Of a DNA stretch of 64,000 nucleotides, positions 14,799-25,090 are shown piece by piece. The translations under genes and the position numbers were made by a program. This DNA is from JAJCYL01 sp965206015 (GTDB taxonomy: Bacteria > Bacteroidota > Bacteroidia > Cytophagales > Cyclobacteriaceae), in contig CBDBIW010000004.1 in the NCBI GenBank assembly GCA_965206015.1, positions 186,001 to 250,000 of the forward strand, written 5' to 3'. Every line of letters begins with the position of its first letter. Within the stretch, counting starts at the first letter, position 1. The notes under the pieces are model-generated. The model did not search any database, was not told the origin of the DNA, and was given only the letters and a program-made list of their open reading frames with translations.

Positions 14799-17438
14799 TC
14801 ACTTAAAAAGATCATGAGCTATTTCCATTCCTTTATTCAGAACTTTATCAAGTCCACTGACGTCGCTACCTCCTGCTGTAGCAGAAAATGGCTGGCCTCC
14901 ACCTCCACCTTTGATCTCTTTGGCCAACTCTTTTGCCAAATTTCCCGCATGAACACTTTTTTCTGCGACGATATTATCAGAGATCATCACTGCTATCTGT
15001 GGTCTACCACCGATATCTGCAGCTATCACTAAAAATAAATTGTTCACATCATTCCAAAGGTCATATGCCAGTTTCTTAAGTGCATCCGCAGATGGAAGTT
15101 TTACTTTTTGAACAATCACTTGAACATCATTTATCTCAGTAGCAGAATCAGCCATTCCAGATTTAAGCGCATTGACCTGTTTTAATTGAAGTTTCTCCAT
15201 TTGCTTGTTGAGCACATCACGTTCTTTGGACAATGCTTCAACAGCTTTCAAGACATCTGGTGGATACTTAAGCAGGGTTCTAATGTTATTCAACAATTCC
15301 TCTTCTTCGTTGATGTAAGCCTCGGCTCTTTCGGCAGTAATCGCCTCAATCCTACGCACACCTGCTGCCACAGAACCTTCTGAGGTAATCTTAAAAAAAC
15401 CAATATTCCCGGTCCTTTCTACATGAGTCCCTCCGCACAATTCGAGTGAAAAGTCCCTATCGAATGTGATGATTCTAACAAAATCACCATATTTTTCTCC
15501 AAAGAGTGCCATAGCTCCCCGAGTTTTTGCCGCTTCAATTGGCACATTCCGGGCTTCCTCTTTGGCAATATTTTCTCTTATTTTTTGATTGACAATTGTT
15601 TCAACCTTTTTGATCTCTTCATCGGTCATCTTGGCAAAATGAGAAAAGTCAAATCTCAGAATTTTCTCATTTACCAAAGAACCTTTTTGTTGCACATGAT
15701 CCCCCAAAACACCTCTAAGTGCCGCATGCATCAAGTGAGTCGCAGAATGGTTGTTCATAGTGAGTAGACGCTTTTTCACATTCACAACACTCTCAAAAGT
15801 AGCCTCTAAATCCGTTGGTAATTCATTGGAAATGTGGATGATCAGGTCATTTTCTTTCTTGGTGTCAACAATTGAAGTCTTCTTCCCGTCGAATTCGATG
15901 TATCCAGTATCACCCACTTGCCCGCCACTTTCTGCATAGAATGGGGTTTTGTCTAAAACAATCTGGAAATATTTCTTTTCCTTCTCTGCAACCTGACGGT
16001 ATTTGATTATCCTGGACGGAGCAACCAAGACATCATAGCCCACAAAATCAGGCTCCATATCGCTTATTAAAACTGACCAGTCTCCTGTTGATATTTTAGC
16101 AGCACTTTTAGAACGCTCCTTTTGTACCAGCATCTCCTTTTTAAAGCCAATCTCATCAACCGTCAGTCCTTTTTCTCTTGCAATCAAGGCAGTAAGATCT
16201 AGTGGGAAGCCATAGGTGTCATATAGTTCAAAGCTCTTTGCCCCGTCAATCTCATTTTTCGAAACCTTCTCAAGCTCTCTATCAATCACTTCAATACGCG
16301 TAAGACCTTTGTCCAAAGTCCTCAAAAAATTCGCTTCCTCTTCCCTGACAACCCGAGTAATAAATTCCTCCTGGCTCTTAACCTCTGGAAAGACATCCTC
16401 AAATTGACTTGCCAATATTGGAATCAACTCATATATAAATGGTTTTTTGAAATCAAGAAATGTGTAACCATATCGCACCGCTCTTCTTAATATCCTTCTG
16501 ATAACATATCCGGTCTTATTATTGGAAGGTAACTGTGCGTCAGCAATCGCAAAGGTAATGGCCCTAACATGGTCAACTATGACCCGCATCGCAATTTGAA
16601 TCTTTTCATCTGATCCATCATATTGCTGCCCATATTTTTCCTCCAAATGAGAAATAAGTGGAGTGAATATATCGGAATCATAACTAGATTTTTCACCCTG
16701 TATCACCATACAAAGGCGTTCAAAGCCCATTCCAGTATCCACATGTTTGGCTGGAAGAGTTTTCAAAGAACTGTCAGACAACCGCTCAAACTGAATAAAT
16801 ACAAGATTCCAAATCTCTATTACTTCTGGATGATCCGTATTCACCAATTCCTTACCAGGTATTATAGCAATATCCTCCTCTGATCTCAGGTCAATATGAA
16901 TTTCGGAACATGGTCCACAAGGGCCTATATCCCCCATTTCCCAGAAATTGTCCTTTTTCCCGGAATAAACGATAGAATCCTCCTGAATTACTTCCTTCCA
17001 ATAGTCGTATGCCTCCTTATCAAGGTTCAATCCATCCTGCTTGTCACCACCAAAAACTGTAGCATACAGCCGCTCTCCGGGTAGTTTATATACTTCAGTC
17101 AACAATTCCCAGGCCCATCCAATGGCTTCTTTTTTAAAATAGTCACCAAATGACCAATTGCCGAGCATTTCGAACATAGTGTGGTGATAGGTGTCAATCC
17201 CTACCTCTTCCAAGTCATTATGCTTTCCACTAACCCGTAGACATTTTTGGGTATCAGCAATCCTTTTTGATCTGGGGTCTGAGTTCCCTAGAAAATGGTC
17301 TTTGAATTGATTCATACCCGCATTGGTAAACATCAATGTTGGGTCACTATGCAGTACCATAGGAGCAGAAGGAACAATCAAATGTTCTTTACCCTTAAAA
17401 AAATCAATAAACTGTTGTCTAATCTCCCTGGAAGTCAT
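14799..17438 (-). CDS. alaS: Alanyl-tRNA synthetase
   Basis: 879 residues, the expected length. The class II catalytic core starts at residue 1 (MTSREIRQQFIDFFKGKEH). The editing domain carries NHSATHLMHAALR (HxxxH zinc site) and the CGGTHV motif. A C-terminal DHHA1 domain ends with the Gly-rich KGGGGGQPFSATAGG. It charges tRNA-Ala and clears Ser or Gly mischarges. Transcribed divergently from the M23 peptidase gene, with 142 bases between the starts used here. Confidence 0.98.
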   Translation of the reverse strand: MTSREIRQQFIDFFKGKEHLIVPSAPMVLHSDPTLMFTNAGMNQFKDHFLGNSDPRSKRIADTQKCLRVSGKHNDLEEVGIDTYHHTMFEMLGNWSFGDYFKKEAIGWAWELLTEVYKLPGERLYATVFGGDKQDGLNLDKEAYDYWKEVIQEDSIVYSGKKDNFWEMGDIGPCGPCSEIHIDLRSEEDIAIIPGKELVNTDHPEVIEIWNLVFIQFERLSDSSLKTLPAKHVDTGMGFERLCMVIQGEKSSYDSDIFTPLISHLEEKYGQQYDGSDEKIQIAMRVIVDHVRAITFAIADAQLPSNNKTGYVIRRILRRAVRYGYTFLDFKKPFIYELIPILASQFEDVFPEVKSQEEFITRVVREEEANFLRTLDKGLTRIEVIDRELEKVSKNEIDGAKSFELYDTYGFPLDLTALIAREKGLTVDEIGFKKEMLVQKERSKSAAKISTGDWSVLISDMEPDFVGYDVLVAPSRIIKYRQVAEKEKKYFQIVLDKTPFYAESGGQVGDTGYIEFDGKKTSIVDTKKENDLIIHISNELPTDLEATFESVVNVKKRLLTMNNHSATHLMHAALRGVLGDHVQQKGSLVNEKILRFDFSHFAKMTDEEIKKVETIVNQKIRENIAKEEARNVPIEAAKTRGAMALFGEKYGDFVRIITFDRDFSLELCGGTHVERTGNIGFFKITSEGSVAAGVRRIEAITAERAEAYINEEEELLNNIRTLLKYPPDVLKAVEALSKERDVLNKQMEKLQLKQVNALKSGMADSATEINDVQVIVQKVKLPSADALKKLAYDLWNDVNNLFLVIAADIGGRPQIAVMISDNIVAEKSVHAGNLAKELAKEIKGGGGGQPFSATAGGSDVSGLDKVLNKGMEIAHDLFK

Positions 17439-17580
17439 CCTATCTTGTAATGCCTGATCTTGTTACTTATTACTTGTTATATTGAATCCTTTTCTTAGAA
17501 AATGCGTATACTTGCGCTGAAATATCTTTATGAGGGTTAAACTCCAAATAAAGAAGGCAAAATTAAGAGATTATCCATTC

Positions 17581-18555
17581 ATGGCTATAATAAAGTATTA
17601 CTACGATACGGAGACTTGTAAGTATGAGCGAGTCAAAGTCAGTTCATGGGATGTTACCCTAAACTTTCTTGGTTTCTTATCAGTTGCATTGATTTTAGCA
17701 ATTGGAATCCTATTTGGTTATTCGAGCTATTTCGATTCACCAAAGGAAGCTCTCCTTAAAAAGCAAAACGAGGAATTAAATTTCCACTACGAGTTGATGC
17801 AAAAGGAGATGGAAAACACCAATCAGATGCTCACTGCACTTCAGGATAGGGATGACAATATATACCGTGTCATCTTTGAAGCTGACCCAATTCCACAATC
17901 AATTAGAAATGCAGGTGTAGGCGGGTCTGACCGCTATCGTCATCTTACTGAAGCCAATTTAGAAAATGAGGATTTGGTAGTTAATGCTTACAAAAAGATT
18001 GATCAGCTAAAGAAAAAAATGTATATCCAAACCATGTCTTACGATGAAATCGTCAGCCTGGCAACTAATAAAGCTGCATTATTAGCCGCTATCCCAGCCA
18101 TCCAACCAGTTTCCAACAAGGAATTGAAACGATTGTCGTCAGGATTTGGCACCAGAATCGACCCTATCTACAAAGTCCGTAAAATGCATGCTGGTATTGA
18201 TTTTTCAGCACCAATCGGTACACCCATTTATGCAACGGGTGATGGTGTAATCAAAGTGGTAAAGAAGAGCTATGCCAGTGGTAACATGATTAAGTTAGAC
18301 CATGGTTTTGGTTACGTGACATTGTATCTCCACATGGACAAGTTTAATGTAAAAAAAGGACGGAAAGTAAAACGCGGGGAAATCATTGGCTACGTTGGCA
18401 ATACTGGTAAATCAACAGCCCCACATCTTCACTATGAAGTTCACAAGGATGGTGTAGAGGTCAACCCTATTCATTATTTTTTCGAGGATCTGGAGGCCGA
18501 TGAATACGAAAAAATTCTGATATTGGCTTCAGTTGAAAACCAGTCATTAGGTTGA
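17581..18555 (+). CDS. M23 family peptidase (LytM-type murein hydrolase)
   Basis: Start chosen at ATG 17581 (MAIIKYYYDTETCKYERVKV), because this opening is conserved in Bacteroidota homologues; an ATG at 17530 would add 17 basic residues. One membrane segment (LNFLGFLSVALILAIGILFG), a coiled-coil-like region, then the LytM domain with MHAGIDFSAPIG (zinc ligands) and HLHYEVH near the end. Active-site residues are present, so a zinc-dependent cross-bridge endopeptidase or its divisome-linked regulator. A terminator hairpin follows. Confidence 0.92.
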   Translation: MAIIKYYYDTETCKYERVKVSSWDVTLNFLGFLSVALILAIGILFGYSSYFDSPKEALLKKQNEELNFHYELMQKEMENTNQMLTALQDRDDNIYRVIFEADPIPQSIRNAGVGGSDRYRHLTEANLENEDLVVNAYKKIDQLKKKMYIQTMSYDEIVSLATNKAALLAAIPAIQPVSNKELKRLSSGFGTRIDPIYKVRKMHAGIDFSAPIGTPIYATGDGVIKVVKKSYASGNMIKLDHGFGYVTLYLHMDKFNVKKGRKVKRGEIIGYVGNTGKSTAPHLHYEVHKDGVEVNPIHYFFEDLEADEYEKILILASVENQSLG

Positions 18556-18579
18556 GACATGCACAAGCATGAAAGTTTT

Positions 18580-18609
18580 AAGGCTGGCCAGTAGGTTGGC
18601 CTTTTTTGT
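18580..18609 (+). terminator. Rho-independent terminator after the M23 peptidase gene
   Basis: AAGGCTGGCC, a short loop, GGTTGGCCTT and a run of six T. Stem includes two or three G-T pairs. From here to 18826 I see no gene. Confidence 0.7.
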
Positions 18610-18826
18610 TTCAAATATGCCATTTCCAAAGACGCTGTAAATTATTTTATTGAATTAGGCACTTAGTAAGTCTTTAAAAGTGGCCTTAGTTTACGTATGG
18701 GTACACTTTGATCTAAAAATCAATCCTTTCCAAGAGTTTGTCTCAAGCAATATTCGAATTTCTTTTATTTCCATCGTCTCAGGGCAATTTATTACATGCC
18801 TGGTTCAATTATTTTATTTACACTCA

Positions 18827-20051
18827 ATGTCCAGAAACATCTCAAAGTCTGTATCACTAATAGGAGTTGCAACTGTTCTAATCATTGGCTGCAAAACATC
18901 AAGACCTCTTTCTACTACCCAAAATGTACCTGCCGATACCACAGCTATTCCGGTCGATTCTGTTGTCTAATACCCAAATCCATTTGGGTACGATTCCTAA
19001 GATCGATTCTGCGCAGTTGAGACCTGCTACTACCTACAAAGACATAATCACAACAATTGGGATTGGGATATAATGATGGCTACCAATTTCCCGTCCAAGG
19101 ATTATCTTTTACCAAATAATGGCCGTGACCTCTGGCTGAGGTCAAAGACACTCTGGCCCAGGCGGATATCACTTTTGGGAACCTCGAAAGTGTATTACTA
19201 AATGAAGGTGGTGAACAACAAGAGTGTCATAATACTAAAAAGTATGTTACCTCTTCCGAACTCCTGTGAGCTATCCCCAGAATCTGATTAGTGCAGGATT
19301 TGATGTAATGAGTTTGGCGGATAATCACGCAGGTGACCTTTGGCAATACAGGCAGAGAAAGCACCATGTCAATTTTTGATTCATGAAACATTCACTATGC
19401 AGGTTGGACCGATGCCCCATACACAACATTCAAGGTCCAGGGGTTAACAATTGGTTTTGCAGCATTTGCTCCAAATAAAGGAACAGTGAGTATCCATCAA
19501 CCAGATAGAATTAAAGAAATTTTTGCCCATTTGGATAGCATTTCAAACATTGTCATTGGTTCCTTTCACGCTGGTGCTGAAGGTCAAGACCACCTCCACG
19601 TTCCCTGCAAGACCGGAAACCTGCCATGGTGAAAATCGAGGCGACGTATACAAGTGAGCTCATTTGATGATAGATACCTGCGCAGATATCATATTTGGTC
19701 ATGGTCCACACGGTACCAAGGGCTATCAATCTTTACAATAATAGGATAATTGCCTACAGTCTTGGTAATTTTTGCACCTTTGGCAGATTCTCACTTAAGG
19801 AGGAAAAAGGCATAGCACCAGTCCTAAAGGTTCATACAGATCGGGAAGGAAAATTTTTGTCGGGAAAAATCCTTTCTGTGAAGTTAATTGGCCGGGGGCA
19901 TCCTATATTTGACAGTGACTCAGAAACCACCGGGCTGATTAGGGTGCTGACGGAAGAAGATTTTCCGGAAATATCACTAATGATTGACGAATTACTTACA
20001 TTGATAACTGAATTTAGAAGTACCTGTGCCCTACAAGGAAAAAGAAATTGA
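18827..20051 (+). pseudogene. CapA-family lipoprotein (poly-gamma-glutamate-type), degraded
   Basis: The start MSRNISKSVSLIGVATVLIIGC is a lipoprotein signal. Family pieces then appear in different frames: DIMMATNFPSKDYLLPN, ADITFGNLESVLLNEGG, GFDVMSLADNHAGDF, YTTFKVQGLTIGFAAFAPN, LDSISNIVIGSFHAGAEG, DIIFGHGPH and the C-terminal AYSLGNFCTFGRFSL. These are the metallophosphatase-like motifs of CapA proteins, which would act at the cell surface. At least five frame changes and stops are needed, so it is a clear pseudogene. Its last codons overlap the MerR gene start. Confidence 0.85.
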
Positions 20052-20364
20052 AAAACGATACTATTCCATCGGTGCAGTAGCCGAGGAACTAAGCGTCGCT
20101 ACTTCTCTTATCCGATTTTGGGAGAGCGAATTCGACATTATCAAACCCAAAAAAAACCGCAAAGGGAATAGGCAATTCACCAAAGTTGACATAGAAAACG
20201 TCAAACTGATTTATCACTTGGTTAAAGAACGTGGGTACACGCTTCAAGGGGCCAGGGACCTGATAAAAAATGATAGTAGTGCCGCAAAAGATAAATTAGA
20301 TATTATCAATTCTCTTCGAAAAGTACGTTCCTTTTTATTAGAACTGAAAGACCAACTTCAGTAG
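20026..20364 (+). CDS. MerR family transcriptional regulator
   Basis: 112 residues. The start is GTG 20026, giving VPYKEKEIEKRYYSIGAVAE, which matches the conserved opening of Bacteroidota homologues. The MerR winged helix-turn-helix is at about 12-80 (YSIGAVAEELSVATSLIRFWE, IKPKKNRKGNRQFT). The C-terminal helix is short, with no metal-binding cysteines, so the effector is unknown. It overlaps the decayed CapA gene and precedes dprA by 15 bases, so it is likely co-transcribed with dprA. Confidence 0.9.
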   Translation: MPYKEKEIEKRYYSIGAVAEELSVATSLIRFWESEFDIIKPKKNRKGNRQFTKVDIENVKLIYHLVKERGYTLQGARDLIKNDSSAAKDKLDIINSLRKVRSFLLELKDQLQ

Positions 20365-20379
20365 TAACTCTCTATTTTA

Positions 20380-21492
20380 ATGAAAGACGAATTACGGTAC
20401 CAGGTTGCACTAAATATGCTGCCCGGCATTGGTTCCGTTATAGCCAAACAGCTTGTTAGTTATTGTGGCTCTGCTATTGAAGTATTCAAATCTACCAGTG
20501 CCAAACTGAATAACATCCCGGGAATTGGCCCTAAAACAATTTCATTAATCAAAAAGAGCGACCTACTCAAAAAGGCAGATGCCGAAATTGAAAAATGCAT
20601 CCGAAATAACGTTAGGATACTCTTTTATACGGATAAAGACTATCCGTACAAGTTGAAGCAAACCCTTGACGGACCACTGGTAATTTATACCAAAGGTGAC
20701 GGAGAAGCTAATCCCAGGAGGGCCATTGCAATTGTTGGTACAAGACAAGCCACTGAATATGGAAAGTCAGTTACGGAACAGTTAGTTGCTGACCTAAAGC
20801 CTTACGATGTTGCAATAGTTAGTGGGCTGGCCTATGGAATCGATATTACGGCCCACAAAGCGGCAATCCATAGTGAAATTCCCACTCATGCAGTGTTGGG
20901 CTGTGGCGTGGATGTCATCTATCCCGCTATTCATCTGGATGTGGCACAAAAATTACAAACGAAAGGCACACTAATTAGTGAGTTTCCTCTTGGCACTAAA
21001 CCTGAAGCCTATCACTTTCCCGCCCGGAATCGCATTATCGCCGGAATGTCAGACGCGGTAATAGTTATTGAAGCTGCAGAGAGAGGTGGGGCATTAATCA
21101 CAGCCGACATGGCTAATTCCTACAATCGCGAAGTTTTTGCGCTACCCGGGAATCTTGATCATCGATTTTCGGTTGGTTGCAACAAACTAATTCAGCAGCA
21201 GAAAGCAATGATTTTCACAAATGTCAAAGATCTCATAAAAGAACTCAATTGGGATTTAGAAGAGGATGGAATATTTAAAAAGCACGACCAATCATTGGAA
21301 TCCTTTTCTAAAGAAGAAAGGCTGGTTATTGATTTGCTAACCCCAGAAAAGACAGGGCTTGAAATTGACAAATTGGCATGGAAATCTCAGCTCACTGTAA
21401 ATCAATTAGCCAATGTCTTACTTTCTTTAGAATTCGGAGGAGTAATAAAGTCATTGCCTGGAAAGAAGTATCAAATGAAAAGTAGGTTTTAG
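20380..21492 (+). CDS. dprA: DNA-processing protein DprA
   Basis: 370 residues, full length. N-terminal helix-hairpin-helix (LPGIGSVIAKQL, NIPGIGPKTISLIKK). The Rossmann fold carries GTRQATEYGKSVTEQLV, SGLAYGIDITAHKAA and FPARNRIIAGMSDAVIVIEA. A C-terminal winged helix is at about 300-365. DprA loads RecA onto incoming single-stranded DNA in natural transformation. It stands apart from other competence genes. Confidence 0.97.
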   Translation: MKDELRYQVALNMLPGIGSVIAKQLVSYCGSAIEVFKSTSAKLNNIPGIGPKTISLIKKSDLLKKADAEIEKCIRNNVRILFYTDKDYPYKLKQTLDGPLVIYTKGDGEANPRRAIAIVGTRQATEYGKSVTEQLVADLKPYDVAIVSGLAYGIDITAHKAAIHSEIPTHAVLGCGVDVIYPAIHLDVAQKLQTKGTLISEFPLGTKPEAYHFPARNRIIAGMSDAVIVIEAAERGGALITADMANSYNREVFALPGNLDHRFSVGCNKLIQQQKAMIFTNVKDLIKELNWDLEEDGIFKKHDQSLESFSKEERLVIDLLTPEKTGLEIDKLAWKSQLTVNQLANVLLSLEFGGVIKSLPGKKYQMKSRF

Positions 21493-21573
21493 ATAGACAA
21501 CCGGCCAACAAAATAGACCTGGATCAATTTTGTCTTTTGTGCTCGATATCCAATCTTTGCTTAGGCCGTTTTA

Positions 21574-21946
21574 ATGAACTCGTTTGTCAAAATCGAAGAA
21601 ATATTCAACTCCCCTCCAAGCACCCGAGTACCGAAGGAGGAAAAAGGCACTGCTCAAATTCATTGATGAGAATTTAGTGTGTCCAGCAAAAGCACCCGAC
21701 CACACAATTGAAGGCTCTGTCTAATTAACTTATGTTGTGAATGGATCAGGGAAAATTGCGGAGGTCAAAATCCTTAAAGGGATTGGATAGGGGTGTGATG
21801 AAGAAACTGTTCGATTGGTGAAATCACTTGTATACGAAAAGGCCTACAATCATGGTTTGAACACTAAGACAAAGTGGTCTTTAAAAATTCATTTTAAACT
21901 ACCCAAAAAGAAAGGCCTTCAACTTAAGGCAGGTTCTATAAATTGA
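21574..21946 (+). pseudogene. TonB-type protein remnant with stops
   Basis: MNSFVKIEEIFNSPPSTRVP leads into a frame change near 21650, then KFIDENLVCPAKAPDHTIEG. The TonB C-terminal core follows with two in-frame stops: LTYVVNGSGKIAEVKILKG after a TAA, and GCDEETVRLVKSL after a TAG. The end is TKWSLKIHFKLP. Energy transducer for TonB-dependent receptors; clearly inactive. Confidence 0.8.
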
Positions 21947-21954
21947 TTTTTTCC

Positions 21955-22200
21955 ATTTTCTTCCCTTCTATTGCGTTCAGGTGGAGCGACTGTAAAACTG
22001 GCATCAATCAAATTGCCCTTCATTCAAGATGAGTTCTTGTGCTGCTGAAAATGAGGTGAGTTGTTCAAATAATTCTTCTGCTAACCCTGTTTTTGTTACA
22101 CGTTCTGTAAAACTCCATGCTGTTTTTTCATCAGGAACTTTATCACCCGTTTCTAATCCTGAAAAGTTGTAGCATGATTCCTGCAAATCATCAACTGGTC
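21955..22200 (-). pseudogene. IS5-family transposase fragment
   Basis: Minus-strand pieces LQESCYNFSGLETGDKVPDE and KTAWSFTERVTKTGL continue to ELILNEGQ, then after a frame change LIDASFTVAPPERNRREENG. This is the central portion (DUF772 into the catalytic DASF strand) of an IS5-type transposase. Both ends are missing and no inverted repeats are evident. From 22200 to 22391 no gene is seen. Confidence 0.75.
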
Positions 22201-22391
22201 ACAGAGCTGAGAGAAAAGAATCTTATCGGAATTACTTTTAATGTTGTGCACAGGTCCGTTCAATAAATGGGTTTGTTGTTACTATAATTTACTGATCATC
22301 AGTATTATGTACACTTTTCCTTACTCCTGGTTAATTAGCACAACGGGTTAAAACAACAAAATTTTATTAACGGTTAAAACTGGACCTTAGA

Positions 22392-23393
22392 CTATCCGCC
22401 AATGGTGGACATAGACTCGGAAACTATGGATGATGCTCTTCGCTTTTCAGCCTCGAAGCCATCTTTGGCTCGGGAGTTGAACAACTCAATAAACTTATTC
22501 TTGATTTCTTGGTCACTAACGCCCGAGCGGATATAGTCCCGGAAATCAAAAACTCCATCGTCATAGAGACAGGTCTTTAATTGACCTTGGGCAGTCAATC
22601 TGATGCGATTGCAAGAGCCGCAAAATGTTCTTGTGAATGCTGCAATTACTCCCACCTGCCCTTTATATCCAGGCACTTTGTAGCCATATGAGGTCGAATT
22701 TGGAGGGTCAGCTAAACGCTCCAGTTCAGGATAGGTTTCTTTAATATGGCTAATGATTTTATTGTGATTCCAAATTAATTTGGGATAATGCATCCCTTCT
22801 CCGTTAAATGGCATCTCTTCGATGAACCTAACATCGACCGGGTGCTCCTTGGTTAAGCCCACAAGAGGAATGAGATCCTCAATGTTTTGCCCTTCCATAA
22901 CCACAGCATTAATTTTAATGGTAATTCCATGATCAAGAAGCTGATGGAAAGTATCTAGTACTTTGTCAAACTCGTTCCTCCGTGTAATCTTACAAAATCT
23001 CTCCTTATTGAAGGTATCAAGGCTCAGGTTCACCGTTTTGATCCCAACCTTGGTAAAGTCTTGAATGTATTTTCCAGTTAGAACACCATTAGTAGTTAAA
23101 TTGATACTCTCAATGCCTGGTATGTTGTTGAGATTTCCAATGAAATCCATCAAATCATTTCTTACAAAAGGCTCACCACCTGTAAGGCGAATTTTGGAGA
23201 TGCCCAGTTTAGCCAAATTGCCACACAATCTAAGCATCTCTTCATACGTTAATAGTTCCTTTTTGGGAAGATACTTGATCCCCTCTTCCGGCATGCAGTA
23301 AAAACATCGAAGATTACACCGGTCGGTCACAGCCAAACGAAGGTAATTCATTGGTCTGCCGTGGTTATCAAATATGGTGTTCGTGTTATTCAC
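22392..23393 (-). CDS. moaA: GTP 3',8-cyclase MoaA
   Basis: 333 residues. The radical-SAM cluster Cys26, Cys30, Cys33 (CNLRCFYC) and the second cluster Cys258, Cys261, Cys275 are present, as is the C-terminal GG needed for catalysis. It makes 3',8-cyclo-7,8-dihydro-GTP, the first step to molybdenum cofactor. No other mo- genes are nearby. The stop is TAG. Confidence 0.97.
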   Translation of the reverse strand: MNNTNTIFDNHGRPMNYLRLAVTDRCNLRCFYCMPEEGIKYLPKKELLTYEEMLRLCGNLAKLGISKIRLTGGEPFVRNDLMDFIGNLNNIPGIESINLTTNGVLTGKYIQDFTKVGIKTVNLSLDTFNKERFCKITRRNEFDKVLDTFHQLLDHGITIKINAVVMEGQNIEDLIPLVGLTKEHPVDVRFIEEMPFNGEGMHYPKLIWNHNKIISHIKETYPELERLADPPNSTSYGYKVPGYKGQVGVIAAFTRTFCGSCNRIRLTAQGQLKTCLYDDGVFDFRDYIRSGVSDQEIKNKFIELFNSRAKDGFEAEKRRASSIVSESMSTIGG

Positions 23394-23461
23394 TGTTATA
23401 TGGCCTGAGTTACATACGTACTAAACAATTATAAGATATGTCTCCAACAGGTCCAATTGTT

Positions 23462-24023
23462 TTATTCGTATTTATAGCCTCCTGGCTCATTTTCCAAAGC
23501 TACACCTAAAGAAAGAACTATTCTGTTGACGAAATTAAAATAAGCGATTACCAGAGTAGCGTATAGTAATAGCTCTATCGTCCATTGGTAATTGCTTTAG
23601 AGGGTCTACCAGCACTTTTTTATTTGCCAAACCGGAATTTTTAGTGAGGTTCCAGCCATAGTCGCATAAAGCCAAATCATCAGGTTCCAAATTCGCAGTT
23701 CGGTAGCCATCTTTTAGTCGAGTAGCTCGATCATTATTCTTCCAAAAATTGTTAACCGCTTCAATATGATGCGTCTGACAATAATCACAATCATTTGCTT
23801 TTGAGACCACAGCCCCTGTCATTTCTCTATGTACCCTTTTTAATGGAGATTTTCCAAACATAATGACCATGTATAAATCCATGTGATTAGTGATTGACTT
23901 TGGATTCAAGCTCTGAATTTTATGGACTTCCGCTATTTTCCCACGACTTTTAAACAGCCCGTCATAGATTTCTTTTAGTTCCCCTGGGGAATTCTCTGGT
24001 TGTATGACTTCAATGTATGGCAT
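23462..24023 (-). pseudogene. AhpD-like carboxymuconolactone decarboxylase family, frameshifted
   Basis: The first 150 residues are normal: MPYIEVIQPENSPGELKEIY, with the redox pair Cys79 and Cys82 and His86 (NDCDYCQTHH). Near 23550 the frame ends, while the shifted frame continues ATLVIAYFNFVNRIVLSLGV and ENEPGGYKYE to a TAA at 23462. That is the normal C-terminus of peroxidase-related AhpD proteins. The total length (562) is one base over a multiple of three. Either a real indel or a sequence error. Confidence 0.8.
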
Positions 24024-24101
24024 TGCGTTTTTTCAAAAGTATGCGCCAAGATAATGACACGGTTGTTCTATTTTTGAGGTCTTTGGAGTAATATTAGGCT
24101 T

Positions 24102-25022
24102 ATGCGCCCCGATGTGTCTCAATCTATTGTTCAGGAAATCATTGACCCAATACTGAAACAGAAAAAAATCAAACTCTTGATGAAAAGAGATGATCTCATC
24201 CATCCTGAAATTTCAGGTAATAAGTGGAGAAAACTCAAGGACAACATAGAAGAGGCAAGGACAACAGGGCATTCAACAATTCTTTCTTTCGGCGGCACTT
24301 TCTCAAACCACATTTTAGCATTGGCCAGTGCCGGGAAAGAATTTGGATTTAAGACCATAGGTGTAATTCGTGGAGAGTCTGATGATGGCAACAATCCCAC
24401 ATTAAGTCTGGCGGCTGAAAATGGTATGCACCTTCATTTTGTTTCACGTGAGGAGTATAGGCATAAAAATGAAACATCTTTTTTGGATGTTTTGAGGTCA
24501 AGATTCGGGCAGTTTTTTGTCCTTCCTGAGGGAGGGTCAAATTGCAATGCTATTAGAGGCTGTCAGGAATTGGTTAGCTCTATTACGGATTCATTTGATG
24601 TTTTCTGCTGTAGCGTGGGAACAGGAGGAACGCTGGCCGGAGTAGTTTCTTCACCACAGCCAAAAAAGAAGGTTATTGGATTTTCAGCTCTAAAAGGCGA
24701 TTTTCTGCAAAATGATGTTCGTGACCTATTGCGGTGTTGTGATATGAAGGCCACATCATATTGGGAAATTAATACCTCATACCACTTTGGTGGATACGCC
24801 AAATTTGACAAATCATTACTTCACTTCATCAATAAATTTTACACAAACCATAAAGTCCCCCTGGACCCCATTTACACTGGAAAAATGCTTTTTGGTGTAT
24901 TCGATTTAATCAAGAAAGACAATTTCCAAGAGGGATCAAGGATAATGGTTCTTCATTCAGGTGGATTGCAGGGAATTAGAGGTTTTAATATATTGCACAA
25001 TCAGGCTGTTATTTTTGAATAA
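24102..25022 (+). CDS. ACC deaminase / D-cysteine desulfhydrase family PLP enzyme
   Basis: 306 residues. Fold-type II PLP enzyme: MKRDDLIHPEISGNKWRKL places the PLP lysine at Lys41, FGGTFSNHILALA is the substrate loop, and CSVGTGGTLAGV (about 172-183) is the phosphate cup. Substrate could be 1-aminocyclopropane-1-carboxylate or D-cysteine; the sequence alone does not separate them. Divergent from the AhpD-like gene. Confidence 0.88.
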   Translation: MRPDVSQSIVQEIIDPILKQKKIKLLMKRDDLIHPEISGNKWRKLKDNIEEARTTGHSTILSFGGTFSNHILALASAGKEFGFKTIGVIRGESDDGNNPTLSLAAENGMHLHFVSREEYRHKNETSFLDVLRSRFGQFFVLPEGGSNCNAIRGCQELVSSITDSFDVFCCSVGTGGTLAGVVSSPQPKKKVIGFSALKGDFLQNDVRDLLRCCDMKATSYWEINTSYHFGGYAKFDKSLLHFINKFYTNHKVPLDPIYTGKMLFGVFDLIKKDNFQEGSRIMVLHSGGLQGIRGFNILHNQAVIFE

Positions 25023-25090
25023 AATAAATACGGCAGTTTGTCGTATTGTGAGCATTAACTATTTACTTTGATACGATTACAGTCTAAATA

